From: Adineta steineri | Lineage: Eukaryota; Rotifera; Eurotatoria; Adinetida; Adinetidae | Reading direction: 5' to 3' | Length of the DNA: 64,000 bases | Assembly: GCA_905250115.1 (NCBI GenBank) | Contig: CAJNOI010000073.1 | Location: 196,827-260,826 of the forward strand | Shown here: positions 1-16,657 of the stretch, piece by piece | Layout: every line of letters starts with the position of its first letter | Numbering within the stretch: position 1 is the stretch's first letter | Notes under the pieces: model-generated | What the model was told of the DNA's origin: nothing | The model's input: only the letters and a program-made list of their open reading frames with translations | Database searches by the model: none | Position numbers and translations under genes: made by a program

Positions 1-229
1 GTGGTGCTGTTGTTGATAATATTGATGATGTTGATATTGTGACAGTGGTGCTAGTTACTGGTTTCTTCGATGCAAAAACAACGAAGTTTAAAACCAGAGC
101 AAGGCTAACAGCAAAAATTATTAAAACAATAACGAAAATGCCGATTATTTTCACCCAGCGGCGGTGCCACCATTTGTGCGGTTCATTATTTACAGTAGCA
201 AGCTCACTGTAAACTTGGTTGGTGTGCAT
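1..229 (-). CDS. N-terminus of a type II membrane protein (partial)
   Basis: An open reading frame runs from an ATG at 229-227 on the minus strand to the window edge (76 codons, no stop). The protein starts with a short hydrophilic tail of about 28 residues ending in Trp- and Arg-rich sequence (KWWHRRW). A single strongly hydrophobic helix of about 23 residues rich in Ile, Val and Leu follows, then a Thr/Ser-rich stalk (repeated TS and ST). This is the layout of a signal-anchor protein with a cytosolic N-terminus and an extracellular stalk. The functional domain lies beyond the window, so the family cannot be named. By analogy with other rotifer genes it could carry kelch, NHL or lectin repeats, but that is a guess. 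Confidence 0.6.
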   Translation of the reverse strand, partial: MHTNQVYSELATVNNEPHKWWHRRWVKIIGIFVIVLIIFAVSLALVLNFVVFASKKPVTSTTVTISTSSILSTTAP

Positions 230-2635
230 ATTATGTTTCAGATGAAACTTAAATGCAAAAAAGAACACACTATTGTTTGAAGCTAGTGTCTGTTTGCTTA
301 TTACTCTCACGTAAGTAACAGAAGACGACTAATATAATCTCCAACATCAAAGATGTTGTTACACTCTTATCTTAATATTACTTTTTTCATTTCGTCTCCG
401 TCAGTCCAACATCTACTTTTTTTTACAAGGGGTAATCAACAGACTCCGGGCCCGTCACAAATGTTTTGAGGCTTCTGGAGCGATTAATTTCGGTCGAAAA
501 TGTTTGAATAGGGTTCAGAGCATCGAAACATGATCCTGAGTTTGCTTCGAAATGTATGCGTGATGGTGATCATGACAGTAATCGAACCCGCACCCACTGT
601 CAAGATTTTCATTCTCGTCAAATACTCTTTTCTTTTGTCCTTTCATCACATCTTAAATTGTAATATTTCTTCAATTGTAGTTTAAAACATTATCAGTTAT
701 GTGATTTTGCTTTGATTAACGAAAGTAAAAGAAAGCATCTCTGGAACAGATTCATGTTTACTTGGTCATTTTTCTATAGGAATTCATTCATTACACACAA
801 CTCTTCGAAGGTAAATAAGATATTCAGTTATTATTTGAATGCTCTTTTCAGCAATGTTATGTCTGTATTTTTCATGTGACTATTATTTTCTGAAAAATAT
901 TATTCTTGCATAGAATAAAAAATATTCTAGATAAAATTATCAACATATGATATTGGTTTAGTTACTATTACTAACAGTAGTTTCTAGAAAAAGAATTTCT
1001 TTCTCTCTAAAAAAACAGCAAAATACTTGTCTAGAAGAAAACAATAATTCAATAGGCTCATTTATAATAAATGAAACTAGAGTTTATGTTATGAAAAAAG
1101 AACGAGAAATGATCTTCTAATGATGAATATTTATCTTTTATGAGTTTATTTTTGTAATTGTGTAAATTATTGTCACAAATATTGAGAAATGAATATGATG
1201 ATAATATAATATGTGTAACTGAAATCTAAAAAAGACAATATAAAAAACAAAGAAATATATATGCAAATGATTTATAGAAAAAGAGAAATGGATATTTGTT
1301 ATAAAAGCTGTTTAAAATGTTTTTATCATTTTATCGATTTCTAGAGAAGGACTCTTAACGTACAAACATATGAAAAGAATAGAATCAAAGATGATTATGT
1401 ATTTTATGACTGTTTTTTTGAAGATGTTGATTTGGAATGTGAAGATAAATAAGTGATGAATAGTATTTATGATCTTGTTCATTTGCAACAAGAATATTAC
1501 AACTATTCGATTCTTCATCTGCGCCTGTTATTATACAATGTAAATTTCATTTACTTATTATGAACAAAATCGAGTTCACTTTATAAATATCATTTTTGGA
1601 AGAGTTCTTCATGATTTTTATTTATATCGATTATCCTTACAAAAAACCAACCTTTCAATCAATTGTATTTCCCACAAGCACCATTGGAATTCTAATAAAG
1701 AAAAAATAAAGTTAAATTTGTGCATGTGAGGAAGAAGCGGTGCATAAATACCTTTGATATATTTTCCAAGAATAATTCAGTAAATAATATTCATTCAAAA
1801 ATCACAATGTAAACATTTCGATGATATTCATAAGAGAAAAATAGATAACAGATACAAATAAATTCTTATTTCCACAATCGATTACTACAGTCTAGCAGAT
1901 GTTGATAGAACTGATCTGAAAGTATTAATCAATAAAAAAACTGAAATTATAAATTTTTTACTAAAATTGAATAAAGTTGTACTTGTATTGAAAAAACGAA
2001 TAGCTGAGTAGTGCCTGACTAATCTATGATATATTCGCGTAGTTTGTCACATTTTGTTGAGTCAATATATGTATAATGTAGTTCATTGTGCTTTAGCGAC
2101 CTCCATAAAGTATGTTCCAAGATACGTGAATGGGTACTTTCTCTATCCAGTTAATGTTTACATGTTTTCTTATACAATTGAATTGAATTGAACATAATTT
2201 TCAATTTTTTTTGTATACAGAAGATATTATTTCGATCATTAGACGTGATCGATATTCTTCGATTTCAGTTGCATGACGCCTTTCTTGTATCAAAGCTTTA
2301 TGTTTTCGTTATTTATGTATTTTTTACATATTATCATTGGTATCAAACCATATTCATTCTATAAAAATAAGGATAAAAATTAGATCCAATCAAATTAATA
2401 TTTCTTTACGAATACTATCAATTATATTGATTTAGTTATTGCTAAATAAAGAGACTCATGACATTGACACATATTAGAAACCATATTGTTCCTCATAATC
2501 TCGATATATATGAAAATAGTACTGATATTCAAATAACACTGACATCATCGAATCATTCTCCTAAATTTAAATGTCTAGAAAGTGAAAATATATAAATGAA
2601 TGATTATAAAATGGAATAATTTTTTTCAGAAAAAT
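230..2635. other. AT-rich intergenic stretch without recognised genes
   Basis: I see no conserved coding exon on either strand; the 68-codon minus-strand ORF at 1312-1518 is hydrophobic, AT-driven and unsupported. A C-rich telomere-like motif lies at 583-604 (see the repeat entry). An acceptor-like TTTTTTCAG just before the POLK start (ending about 2629) suggests that the POLK 5' UTR is split by an intron. Confidence 0.5.
552..604. repeat. Telomere-like fold-back block 1
   Basis: The right side reads ACCCGCACCCACTGTCAAG (complement CTTGACAGTGGGTGCGGGT). The left side carries a weaker G/T-rich arm (ATGCGTGATGGTG). It shares the CTTGA boundary and the GTGGGTGCGG core with the blocks at 27741-27801, 55054-55152 and 57936-57953. 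G-rich on the left and C-rich on the right would let the block fold into an imperfect hairpin. Confidence 0.4.
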
Positions 2636-5202
2636 ATGAGTCGAACAACATTTCTGAATGTTGATGATTCCAAAGCTGGTATGGAAGATTTGGATAAAGA
2701 AAAAATTAATAAATTAATTCAAGAAGCATCAAAAAGTAAGGAAAATACAGAGAATATATATAAATATGAATCTATAGATTTAATTCATAAAAATAGATTC
2801 AAAATTTTTTAAACAACAACAACGTCGTGAAGAAGTAAGATTTTGAAAAGAATCAATTTTGATTATAACATTATTTGTAGGATAATCGTCGACGAATTGA
2901 AGTTAAATTATCCAAAATAAAATCATTTACACCGTTTCAAATTGAACAAGCAGAAAAATCAGTAGAAATGAAATTTAGTTTTTTGTTTATTAATCTCAAG
3001 TTTTTCTATTTTATTCAAGGCTGATAGATATTTAAGTCAATTAGATAAAACTCGAGATTTATCTCGAATATTTTGTCATATTGATATGGATGCTTTTTAT
3101 GCATCAGTTGAGGTAAATAGAAAAACAATAGTTATAAAAGCAAAAAGGAATTTGGATCTTTTTATGTATTAGATGCGAGAGAATCCAGCACTTCAACATG
3201 TTCCCATGGCAGTAGGTGGTGAGGGCATGTTGGTAATTGTTTATGATTTATTTGATTTTTAAAAAATAATTCAACTTTTATTTCAGTCAACATCCAATTA
3301 TTTAGCTCGTCAATTTGGTGTTCGTGCGGCCATGCCTGGTTTTATTGGACGACAACTTTGTCCGAATCTAGTTATTGTACCTTGTGATTTCAAGAAATAT
3401 CGAATCGATAGTTCAAAAGTCATGTATGAATAAATCTTATCTAGATGTTTTCAACATAGTTTATGAGTATTTACTATGAGAATAGAAGAAAGTTTCCTTA
3501 TATTAAATATTTTTATATTCAAGTTCAATTTTAAATACCATGACATATACATATTATTTTTATATAGGAAAATTATTAGTGAATATGATGATAATTATGG
3601 TTCATGCGGTCTTGATGAAGCATTTGCTGATTTAACAAATCATTTACAAATACGAGCAGTATCATCAGAACAACAGCGAACATTTCCTAAAGAAGTAAAT
3701 TTTCTATATTCTTCTTATTGTATTAATATAAATATGAAGATTTAGTTCGTTCTTTCTATTCCATATAAAAAAAACTTTCAATTTTTAGGATAATTCAACT
3801 GATACAATAACATTTGGTATTACAGCTGAAGAAACTGTTCAAGAAATTCGACATCGAATTTATTTATCAACACGATTAACAGCTAGTGCTGGTATTGCAT
3901 GTAATATGCGTTTAGCAAAATTATGTTCCGGTAAAATAATTTGATTTGTTAATTATCTTATTTTCTATTGTAATACTATAATAGATATTAATAAACCTAA
4001 TGGACAATATCAATTAGAATCAAATGTAAATGTTATTTTAAATTTTATTCGAAATTTACCAATACGAAAAGTATAGAAATAATATTTTTTATTTTCTACT
4101 ATAAATTTTTGTTATCAATATCATTTTAGATAAAAGGTATTGGAAAAGTAACTGCACTTCATTTAGAATCACTTCAAATTGAGACTGTTAATGATATTTA
4201 TTTAAAACGTGGTATTCTTAAATTAATTGAATATTCAACAACATTTGATTTTCTTATGCGTGTTTGTAATGGTTATGGTTCAACTACTATTGAACATGAT
4301 GATATACAAAAAAGTATTGGACATGAAACAACATTTACAAGTACAAATGATTCATCACAATTAATATCAATTTGTCAAGATTTAGCAAAGGAAACTGTTG
4401 ATGAACTTATATCTGATCGAATTCTATGTAAACGTGTTACATTAAAAATTAAAACAGTTAATTTTGAAATTTTAACACGTTCAAAAACACTTTCTTCGTA
4501 TACAGATTCATTGAATATAATTACTGATACAGCTGTAGCTTTACTTAAAAATGAACTTGATCAAGATCTTGAATTACCAGCATTACGATTAATGGGTAAG
4601 AGATACTAATCTGTTTATCATCTATTACTGTATTTCTTTATGTTTAGGTGTTCGAGTAGCTGATTTAAAAATGAAAAGTTCCGATTTGCCAATACTTCAA
4701 TTTTTTTCTAAACAATCTACAACAAGTAATACTACCGGTGAAAATGCTCATGATATTGTCGAAGATATCGATGATGAAGATGATAGTGAAGGATTATCAC
4801 TAGATGATAATCAACATACTGATGATTGTAATTTACAATTAATTCATAATAATAATAATGATGATGATGATGAAGATTCAACTTCAAGTACAACATTATG
4901 TCCTGTATGTCAAAAAATGCTTTTAGGTGATAATGATAAGATCAATAAACATATTGATCTATGTTTAAATGGTGAAATGATTCGAACAACAATTAAAGAA
5001 GAAGATCAACGAACATCACCTCAAACAGCTCATATTAAACGGTATATTTTCATTATATATATTTCATTCATACACTTTCTTCTTTATTAGTAATCAATCT
5101 ACACAAGCGAAATCAACACCACCAGCTAAACGACAACGAAAAAAATTAACTATAACACCTCCACGAACAAATGGTATTGATAATTATTTTTTTAAACAAT
5201 AA
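2636..5202 (+). CDS. POLK: DNA polymerase kappa (Y-family translesion polymerase)
   Basis: Twelve exons join in frame to 611 residues: 2636-2735, 2797-2834, 2881-2961, 3020-3112, 3173-3232, 3287-3423, 3568-3694, 3789-3930, 3985-4070, 4130-4595, 4648-5041, 5091-5202. The kappa-specific N-clasp (KAGMEDLDKEKINKLI) opens the protein. The catalytic motif HIDMDAFYASVE supplies D95 and D97, and GLDEAF supplies D186/E187. SASAGIA-like and IRKIKGIGKVT motifs mark the palm and thumb. One C2HC UBZ finger (C528, C531, H545, C549) follows an acidic linker. Two PIP-type boxes are visible, ILQFF at 459-463 and the C-terminal DNYFFKQ. It bypasses minor-groove lesions at stalled forks in the nucleus, recruited by PCNA and ubiquitin. 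Vertebrate kappa is longer and has two UBZ fingers. A poly(A) signal AATAAA lies at 5280-5285. I chose ATG 2636 because it follows a good acceptor; an in-frame ATG at 2600 is probably intronic. Confidence 0.95.
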
Positions 5203-5667
5203 CAGATAGAATTTCTTTGTCAGATATTTTTAATGTATATTTTTGCTCATTTCGTTTTTCTTTTTTTCTTATGAAGTTCAATAAAAGTATGGTTATAATA
5301 CATACCTAATCATATTTATTGTATATGTCAAATTTAATTTTGCATTGAAATCAGAATACCTGATTATGATCTAAGATACTAAATGCTATATTTACTAGAA
5401 TGGATCGATTTTATATATAGTTCTTAAATCTGATCTATGGTGACATCTATGAATAGATATACACATTATCGAGAACAAAAGACAACTATGTTATATAGTA
5501 TATATCGATAAAACTGACACAAAAATAGATAACCAATACATTACGTTTGTTTATTAATTCAAATCTTCTTTTGTTTCAATTCCATAAATATGTCACTTTT
5601 CAAAAGTTCATAAATTTAAATATTTTCTAGGCATATAGATATATATCTATTTCTATAAAACATCAAC

Positions 5668-8282
<2,615 letters not shown>

Positions 8283-11200
8283 ATTTGTTTTATTTTGTTT
8301 ATATATCGAAAAGAAAACCTCGTACAACAGATGTTCTTTGTTTTGTTTTCCGAAACATGATTTGTTATTTTTTTTTTGTTATAATCAAAGTGATTCTATA
8401 TCTACAGATGTTATTATAAACGAAAGATTTTCCTTTTTTTTTTTTCTTTTTGTTTTTCGTTATTTTATAAACAGGAAAGTTATATGATTGATTTTTCTAA
8501 AAAACTTACTTTTTATTCAGGTCAAAAAAAAGCCATGAATTATCACCGGAAAAAACATGAGTTGCTAAAAATAAATTGTATAATCTCATATCGGAATATC
8601 ATGCTGTGTAAAAAATATTAGATTGACGTAGATAGAATATTCAAGTTAACAAATGTCGATGAAACCTTTCCGTAGATATTAATAGCCACCTTATCTTATG
8701 TGATTTTTATATAAAACTCACAGCTTGCCTATAGAAAGTACCGGAAATATAGAACATTACTCTTTAACGTATAAAATCGCTTTGACTTCTCATGAGATTA
8801 CTATTATTTTATTGTTACCGAATATTTGTCAAACTATTCACAGGTTAGTAATTATTATTTACAAAATTTAATAATGTTAGTTTATATGGTAAAAATGAAT
8901 GAGAATATTAAATTTTAAAAGTCATGATTTTATGTAAATAAAAATGGCTTAGAGTATAATGCAATTTTCCGGTGAATATAAGAATTATCTAGATAATTAT
9001 ATGCTAAAAGCGAATATCTAAGTGCTCAGGAACATTTTCAATAATAATCACATCATTATTTTGAGTTTAATAATATTCATATTTTTGACCCCCAAGTACT
9101 TTTCCATTCTGGAAGTTTACTTGATTAAATTATTTAAAATGAAAAATAAATAGACTTCCCTCCCGTGATATATCATATTTCCTTAATAAGTTTAATACGG
9201 AAATTAAATCACATAAATATGTATATTCGCAAAATGGAGCATTTTTATTTAAATAAAATAAAATGAAAAAAAAACTGCTGTTAAATATACGTCAGTAACT
9301 TTGAAAAGAATTTAATGAAAGTAGAATTGCGAAGTCTATTTTAAGTTCGCTTATAAAAAAATCGTCTTGTTTTGTCAGTATTATCTATTTAACTTCGAAA
9401 AAAAGAAAAGAAAATGTTTATAGAATCCTGATAATTATATGTGTAACTGATACTCAGTCATATAAACTAAAAATATTATTAAATTAGATTAAAGATTAAT
9501 TCTTATTTTAAATCAAGCTTTTCACATAAGAAAGTGAGTACAAATTCCTAGTAAACACATATCTTGGACCGTATATACTCGTTGCTATTTTTTCAAAAAA
9601 ATATCTATTATCCTACAATTATAGGCTGATAATTGCGTATAAGATTATCATATTATGGAGCATATTTACATCTGTTTCTCTGATTGTTTGAGAAAACTTG
9701 TCAAGCAAATGGAAGAACATTAAATTGACACTGAACGGTAACTGTTGAAATACACTATCATATTAGAAATCTTATTGAATTGATTGATGTATCTGCGCAT
9801 GATATAATCTGTTGAGTTGTCAGAAAAACTTAAATTTTACCAACTGTAATAAATTAAAACAAAATATAATTTTTTTGTCATATGCCGCCATTCAATCTCA
9901 AAAGTTTATATTTTACGCTTCGATTCATATATTAATTTAATATTTTTAAAAAGTTCTTTTGCTATCGGTAAAAATCTTTTCATTGCGTACTGCTTAATAT
10001 AGTAAATTACATCCGACGACATTTATTTAATTTATATTATAATCATCTTGTTGATACTACTTCAAGAATGAAAAAAATATGACAATCATTTCAATAGTGT
10101 TCTTGAAATAAAAAACAAAACGTGTTATTTTACTTTTTGAGAAGTTTGTTTTTTGTTTTAATATGAGCTTAGGTAAAAATTATACATACAAAGATCAAGT
10201 AGAGGTAAGCAGATTTAAATTGACATAGTATTTACTTATAAGATCTTTTGAACTATAACTGATTTAATACAGTGGTTGATGTACCTCTTATCACTTCTGA
10301 GTATTTTTAGTACAAAAACTAGACAAAATTCATTTTATTTCAAGCGTTCTTTTTTAATTGCCATTAAATAAACTTTAACACTTAGTATCGTATGTAACAT
10401 TGTAAAAATTTTTATATCATAGTAAATCCACGGATTCGTTTTTTTATTGATTTAATATAATTCAATTAATTTTTGCTTTATTTTCTAAGTAAACTTTTTT
10501 TATACTGAATGATATGATTAGCTATAATAATTATGTCTTACTTCTTTTTTTTCATGTATACAATGTCAAATAGAGAAGTACTTACTGCACCTGTATCTTG
10601 TGCAAAAGGAAATAGATCTTTAGGAGTGATATATGTCAGATAATAATTATAGAAGAAGACGAGTCACGAAGTGTCGGTAAGTTATATATGTAGTTGTATA
10701 TGATTTTGATTAAATATTAAATATTTATTCAAAATTTATAATAAAAGAAAAAACATAGTGTATACTATACAACAATTCTTAATTCACACTGTAAATTCGA
10801 TTTTATAGATCCTCTGTAACCACTAATAAATATATTCTATTTTTCGAATATTAATTTTGAAGAGAATTATTCTTATTGTAAATGAATCCAATTTCAAATA
10901 TGACTATATAGTTAAACACGAAGTTTATTAAAATATTACTGTGGTAAATATATCATAGAGGGAAAAAAACAGTCAAGTAATATCTTTATATATTTTTATT
11001 TAAATTAATAATTCAATTTACCTTTTTTTTCTGTCTATTTTTTTTAATTATATTTGATATCATGATATCTGTAGAGAACTCATTTTTCACACATGACAAT
11101 ACTTAAGCACATATACCCTCTTGGATATTATAAATTCTTATTTCGTTTTTTCTTTTTATTAAAAACATTGCACTTTAGTTCTTCAACTATATGCGTGTTT

Positions 11201-13753
11201 TATTATCTTGATATATATATATAGAAGTGCATTTTTGACAATTGCATGTAGATTAATTGTCAGAAATTTCTCTAGATCTTATTTTTATGAATATCATCTT
11301 TGAGAATCTTAAAAAATTCAATCAATATTCGGAAAATATTTTTTTATTATTAATAATTAATATGACGATGGAATATTAATTCTTCGGCAAGATGAATAGG
11401 TACGAAATTGATTTTGATTAACTAGAGCGATCATGATTTTTTTGTAAATGTGTTCTATTTATGTCAAATATATTCGTGAATAAAAGATTCATTTATTTCT
11501 TTTTCCTGTAATTCCATTAGAGTTATATTGTGAGGTATGGTTATAGAAAAATTACGGAAAAAGAAAATGAGTTTCTTTTATTTTTATAAAACATCCACTT
11601 CAGTAAATAGTTAAATGATTTTTATGTCTTATAATAGTTGAAGTATGTCAAATCATTTTTCAATTGAAATATTTTCTTTTTCAATTACTATAATGAATAA
11701 AATATTGCACTTTGTTAAGTAAAAAAGGTAAATTTTTACGTAGGCATATAGCAGTCATTCATTAGTAAACAGAGGTTAACACACGCACAAACGTGCTTGC
11801 ATTCATTTTTGTTTTAAATAGATAACATGCTTGTTTTTTCTCAAAATCAGCATGAATTTTTTTTGTGCCATATAAACTTAATAGAAAAATTATTTCTTAT
11901 CGGCTGACTCCTTTTCTTTTATGTGACAGAAATAGTTCTTTTTCTTTTTAAAATAGATTTCACTTTTATATGCAATTTAGTTTGAATAAGAAGAAAGAAA
12001 ACGGATACTATTTCCGAATTCTAAATATGAACTAGTCATGAAACGACCGGTTGAGTAAGTAAACGCACTTTTTTTTTGTTAATCATTATATAAATAAATA
12101 GTTATAAAACAACAGACATCATTTTCATATATATTAATATGTTGTTCATGTACGGAATATTAATATTATGAAGGAAGAACACTTCGACATGATTGTTTTA
12201 TCTGGAAATGTTAATTTCGTATTTTTCTGAACTTCATTTGACTCATGTCGATGTGCGATTTTTCTCCCCACTTTAATTTGCATTTTAAGATAAATTCTAT
12301 TGCATTGTTTGCCAGCAAAATCATAAACTATGATATTATGCATTTATGACTTCCAGACTTTTAGAACGATTGTCAGATAAATTATTTATTTATAGAAGAC
12401 AGAATATTTCAAATAATATAGAATTTTCTAGTCTATAGTCATCGTCTGTTTCTACTTTAATATATATATACAATAGTTTTAAAAGCTATCATTAAATTGA
12501 TGAAAATCCTTGTATGATAAATATGTTTAGTGAGGTAGAAGTTATAAAGAGTCTGAAAATATCAATTTATTATCTTTAGAAAAATAGATTTTCCATTATC
12601 GAATTAAGTGAAAATAGTCTGTTTTGTTTTCAGATTAATAGACAGACAGATATATTTATCGAGTACATAATTTAAGTCTAAGAAAAGATTATTCAAATCA
12701 CAGGTCTTCGAGTGTTAACTTGTGATTGTGGTATTCTTGTATTTATTTAAAAGTAAAGATGATTTATTATTTGCCAAACATCACGTTCAACAGACATGTA
12801 TTTAAGAAATTTCTTTTTTTGTTCATTTTAATTAATAAACATATGTTAAACAATAAATAGACATGACTCTTGCAATATTTTTTTCTTCTAATTGCACAGA
12901 TAAATTGTAGAGATCGAGACGGACAAAGAGCTTTTACTGATAATACTCGATTGTTCTGGAAATTTCTGCAATTATAAAAAATTTAGTTTTTCACTTTAAG
13001 GAGAAATGTACTTAAGTATTGACACACAGGAAATCGTCTAAGCACATATATATATGGATATGTCAGTATAACATTATAAGACTTACCAAGTGAATTGACA
13101 ATTAAAGCAAAATTACTGTTTCTATATTAGAAAAATCTAGGTAGTTAGATAAATTTGCTTTAAATGGAGAATACTGATTATCATAAAGCTAACCCTTAAG
13201 CTTTGAGTGACTTGCATTTTATAAAACAAGAAGATGTCACGGAAAGAAAAGTTACAGATATACGTATCATATATAGTAATACTTAGATTTATAATTATAG
13301 AACGATAAAAAGAAGAAGAAGAAGAAGAAGACGAAGAAGAAAAAAAGAACGATAAGCATATAGAAAAGAAAAAATCTTTGTCATTTTGTCTTTCGCTTCT
13401 GACATATTCATATGACACATTGCATGTTATGCTACCGTTAATAAGTTTCTTTAGTTTTCTTGACTATTATCACATAATGACAGATATGATTAAATTTACT
13501 ACACTATTGATTTGCTAGATAAAATGAAGAGTCATATTTTCGACACTCGTTTTCTTTCTTTCTATCTGTCTCTTATATGCGATGTTCAAATGAGAATGTC
13601 ATTTAGCTTCAAGAATAACATTTTTATATCGTAGATGAGAGTGATGGCGTGTGGGAAAGAAATATCATTTTACATATGTTTTTCTTTTCAGATATATACT
13701 ACGGCATTAGCTTTCGTTCTATATTATTTTTTAATATGATTGCCAATTGAGCA
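8283..13753. other. Long AT-rich gene-poor region
   Basis: About 5.5 kb contains no exon I can recognise. Reading frames here (12146-12343 and 13137-13418 on the minus strand, for example) are short and driven by poly-A/T or by the GAA triplet run near 13308-13345. A short segment around 10570-10680 is less AT-rich and is followed by GTAAGT-like sites on both strands, but I could not build a protein from it. The region may hold regulatory DNA for the flanking FOXK and receptor genes. Confidence 0.4.
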
Positions 13754-15173
13754 ATGAATAAGTATGTATATATACTAAATATTCTCTTATTTTTATTTTT
13801 AATATTCATAGTTCAACATTCTTCAATGATTCGTTCGTACCACAAACAGGAGAATGGGCAACTGTTCAATTAATTAATCGAATTATTTATCGTGGTTATT
13901 TTCTATTTCTTATAGTGGCCGGTACATGTGGAAATCTTTTAACTGCAATAACACTTTTTCGAGCGAAATTACGTAAATATACAACATGTCAATATATGGC
14001 TGTTTGTGCATTATTAAATATAGGTGTTTTATTAACAAATACACTTAATCTTATGTTAACACAAGGTTATCATATTCATATACGTAGTCTATTTGATTTT
14101 GGTTGGTGTCGAATGAATACATTTGTTGCTCAATGGATACGTGGCATGGCATCATGGATACTTGTTGCAGTTGCATTTGATCGTTTTCAACAATCAAAAA
14201 CAGTTCGACGTACACAGAGAAAAGATGATTATACAGTTATATTTACAATGCTTATTACTGGTCTTGTTCTTTTTATATTAAATCTACATTATCTATTATT
14301 TACTGGCAACACAGTTACTCTACCAGAGCATAATACAACATTTTTAGCTTGCTTTTTCGATAAAAATAGTGGAAATGGTATTCAAAACTTTTTTGGAAAA
14401 ACTAGTATTTGGCAAGAACTTGTCGTGTATATTATTGTAGTAAGTATTTAAGATTAGTTCTTCCTCACCTCTGCAAAGATACTCCTACGGTGAACTTAAT
14501 AAATTATTAATTTGTATTTAATGAAGAAAAAGTACTTTTTTTCAACATTAGGTTTCAAATTTATTATTAATTAGAAAATTGACTAGAGAATATTTTAACA
14601 AATTTTTTTTTCTTCTTTATTTAGCCATGTATATTTACATCAATTTTTAATATATATATTATAAAAAATTCCTTTTTAAATCCAATAAACAATGAACATC
14701 TTAAATCTCGTTCCAAAAGTCGTACAAGACGTGTAACAACAATGTTACTTGCATCGAATATTGGATTTTTATCACTTGTTGCTCCTGCACAAGTTTTTAT
14801 TGCAGTAGCATTTGATGCTCAACGTGGTATGCAATCTGATGAAAATTTTAAATCATTACTAAATCAAATAAATATTTATCAATGTTTAATAAATACATAT
14901 TATGCTGCATCGTTTGTTTTTTGTTTTGCATCATCATCATTATTTCGTCGTGAAATCGATAAACTTTTAAATAGACATTATAAACCAAAACATTCACTTA
15001 TTGGTACAACAAGTGAAGCATTTGCTCATTATGAAAATCGTCCATTTTTACAACAAGCAAGACTTAGTGGAGCATATTGCTCAAATAGTAGTCCAAATAA
15101 TGAACATATGTCTGAACGAAAAATTCAAAAAAGATCAACTGAATCAACGATTGAAACAGATGGATTTATATAA
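13754..15173 (+). CDS. Rhodopsin-class seven-helix receptor, neuropeptide-receptor-like
   Basis: Three coding exons, 13754-13761, 13812-14439 and 14625-15173, give 394 residues. The first exon is an inferred 8-nt micro-exon (ATG AAT AA) that splices in phase and restores an N-glycosylation site next to a second one. The body shows seven hydrophobic helices: TM1 with the GNLLT Asn motif, TM2, TM3 ending in FDRF in place of DRY, TM4, TM5 interrupted by the second intron, TM6 preceded by a basic SRSKSRTRR loop, and TM7. Cys residues before TM3 and in loop 2 could form the usual disulfide. It is a plasma-membrane G-protein-coupled receptor. The nearest groups are probably FMRFamide- or thyrotropin-releasing-hormone-like orphan receptors expanded in rotifers; the ligand is unknown. 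Confidence 0.78.
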
Positions 15174-16657
15174 CTAAAATTTGTTTTTTTGTTTTTTTTT
15201 TCTTATTTATGTCCGGTGCATGAGAAGTGATGTTTATTTTTTAAATGTATCTGTGAAAATATCTTTTCCTTTTTTTTTTTTTTGTTGTTGATTGTATTTA
15301 TACGTATTAGAGTCTCACGAATGAGAAGATTATTGTTGTTCTATTTTGTTTTTTGGTTTTTTAGTTTCGATTAAAATCAAAGAAATTATTAGAACTAGGA
15401 ATGCTATTCTACATTATTCTTTTGACCCTTGCTTGATGATACCTAGTACAAAAAAAAACAATTAGTTTTTTTTATCTACCGGAATAGATAAATAGAACTG
15501 AAAATCATCTGATAAGACTCTAATATGTATATGTATATTTATAAATGTTTTCTATGATGATTAAAGAACAAATATAAAATAATATTTTTCTTTTGTAGAT
15601 ATAAAAAAGAATATTTATGATTCTATTGAATATTAATACCTTTTCTATTATTCAAGAACGCATTAGACTGTCTTTGTCATGTTTAAGAGCCCATTATATA
15701 TATATATATATCTTTTCATTTACGTGATATAGACAGTAAAGGGGTAAAAGAAACGTGACGAATTAATCTACAAAATTAATCTTGAATTCACATAGATGAA
15801 TAGTTGAGAGCATTCTCACATATGGAAGGTTTTAATAGTGAATATAATGAATGCAAAACAACCTTAGCGATTAAATTCATCAATATTAAAAAACGTTCCT
15901 AAGAAAAAAAGTGACTTAATAACCTGTTATAGTTCATTCAGAATAAATAGGTATTCAAAAATTTTTTTATTATAGATAATTATAGGATTATCATATTTCT
16001 ATTAAAAGCTCTTTTTTTACATTTATCCTTTATATTTAGAAAGACTCACAACTTTTTGTTTTACTACGATGTTAGATTTCTTAATGAATAGTTTGATAAG
16101 TATAATCAAGGATTATATTACAAATGTTTCAGATAGAATTATAATTTTACTACTGTATCTTAAGAAAAGTTCATATAGTAAGAATCCTGTAATATGATTA
16201 AATTTCAGTAATAGATCATATCCTTCTAGATAAACACGTAGGCACATGTCATATCTTAGAATATTTATTAATTCTATGATGTCGTTTACTCTAATAAACC
16301 AATTGTGTATTATAATAATGTAATTATAGAAAAGTAAAAAGAACAGCTAAAGACGCTTTTCTTTTAATTAATAAAATACTCAAATATCATTTTATCGAGC
16401 AAAAAAAAGAACTACTTGTGCATGTGTACATTTTAAATAAATAATTTAATTAGAATGTGATTTAAAGTTAAATATATACATATTAATTCATTTTGAACTA
16501 ATTTTTTAATTCGAAAAAAAAACATCTAGAACAACGTTGACGTCAGATAAAAAAAATCTAATAATCTTTTTTTTGCCTCATTGAATTATATATACTAAAT
16601 TAAATTTACTTTACTGAAACATATAGAAATAAATATGAATGAAGAATAGTTTTATTT
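15174..16657. other. Intergenic region between convergent genes
   Basis: Between the receptor stop and the 3' end of the nicotinic receptor gene I see only AT-rich DNA with poly-T runs and a TA dinucleotide run near 15700. No supported exon or RNA gene was found. Confidence 0.4.

Noticed and set aside
13308..13345. CRISPR-like or coding repeat
   Set aside because: Only a GAA triplet microsatellite.
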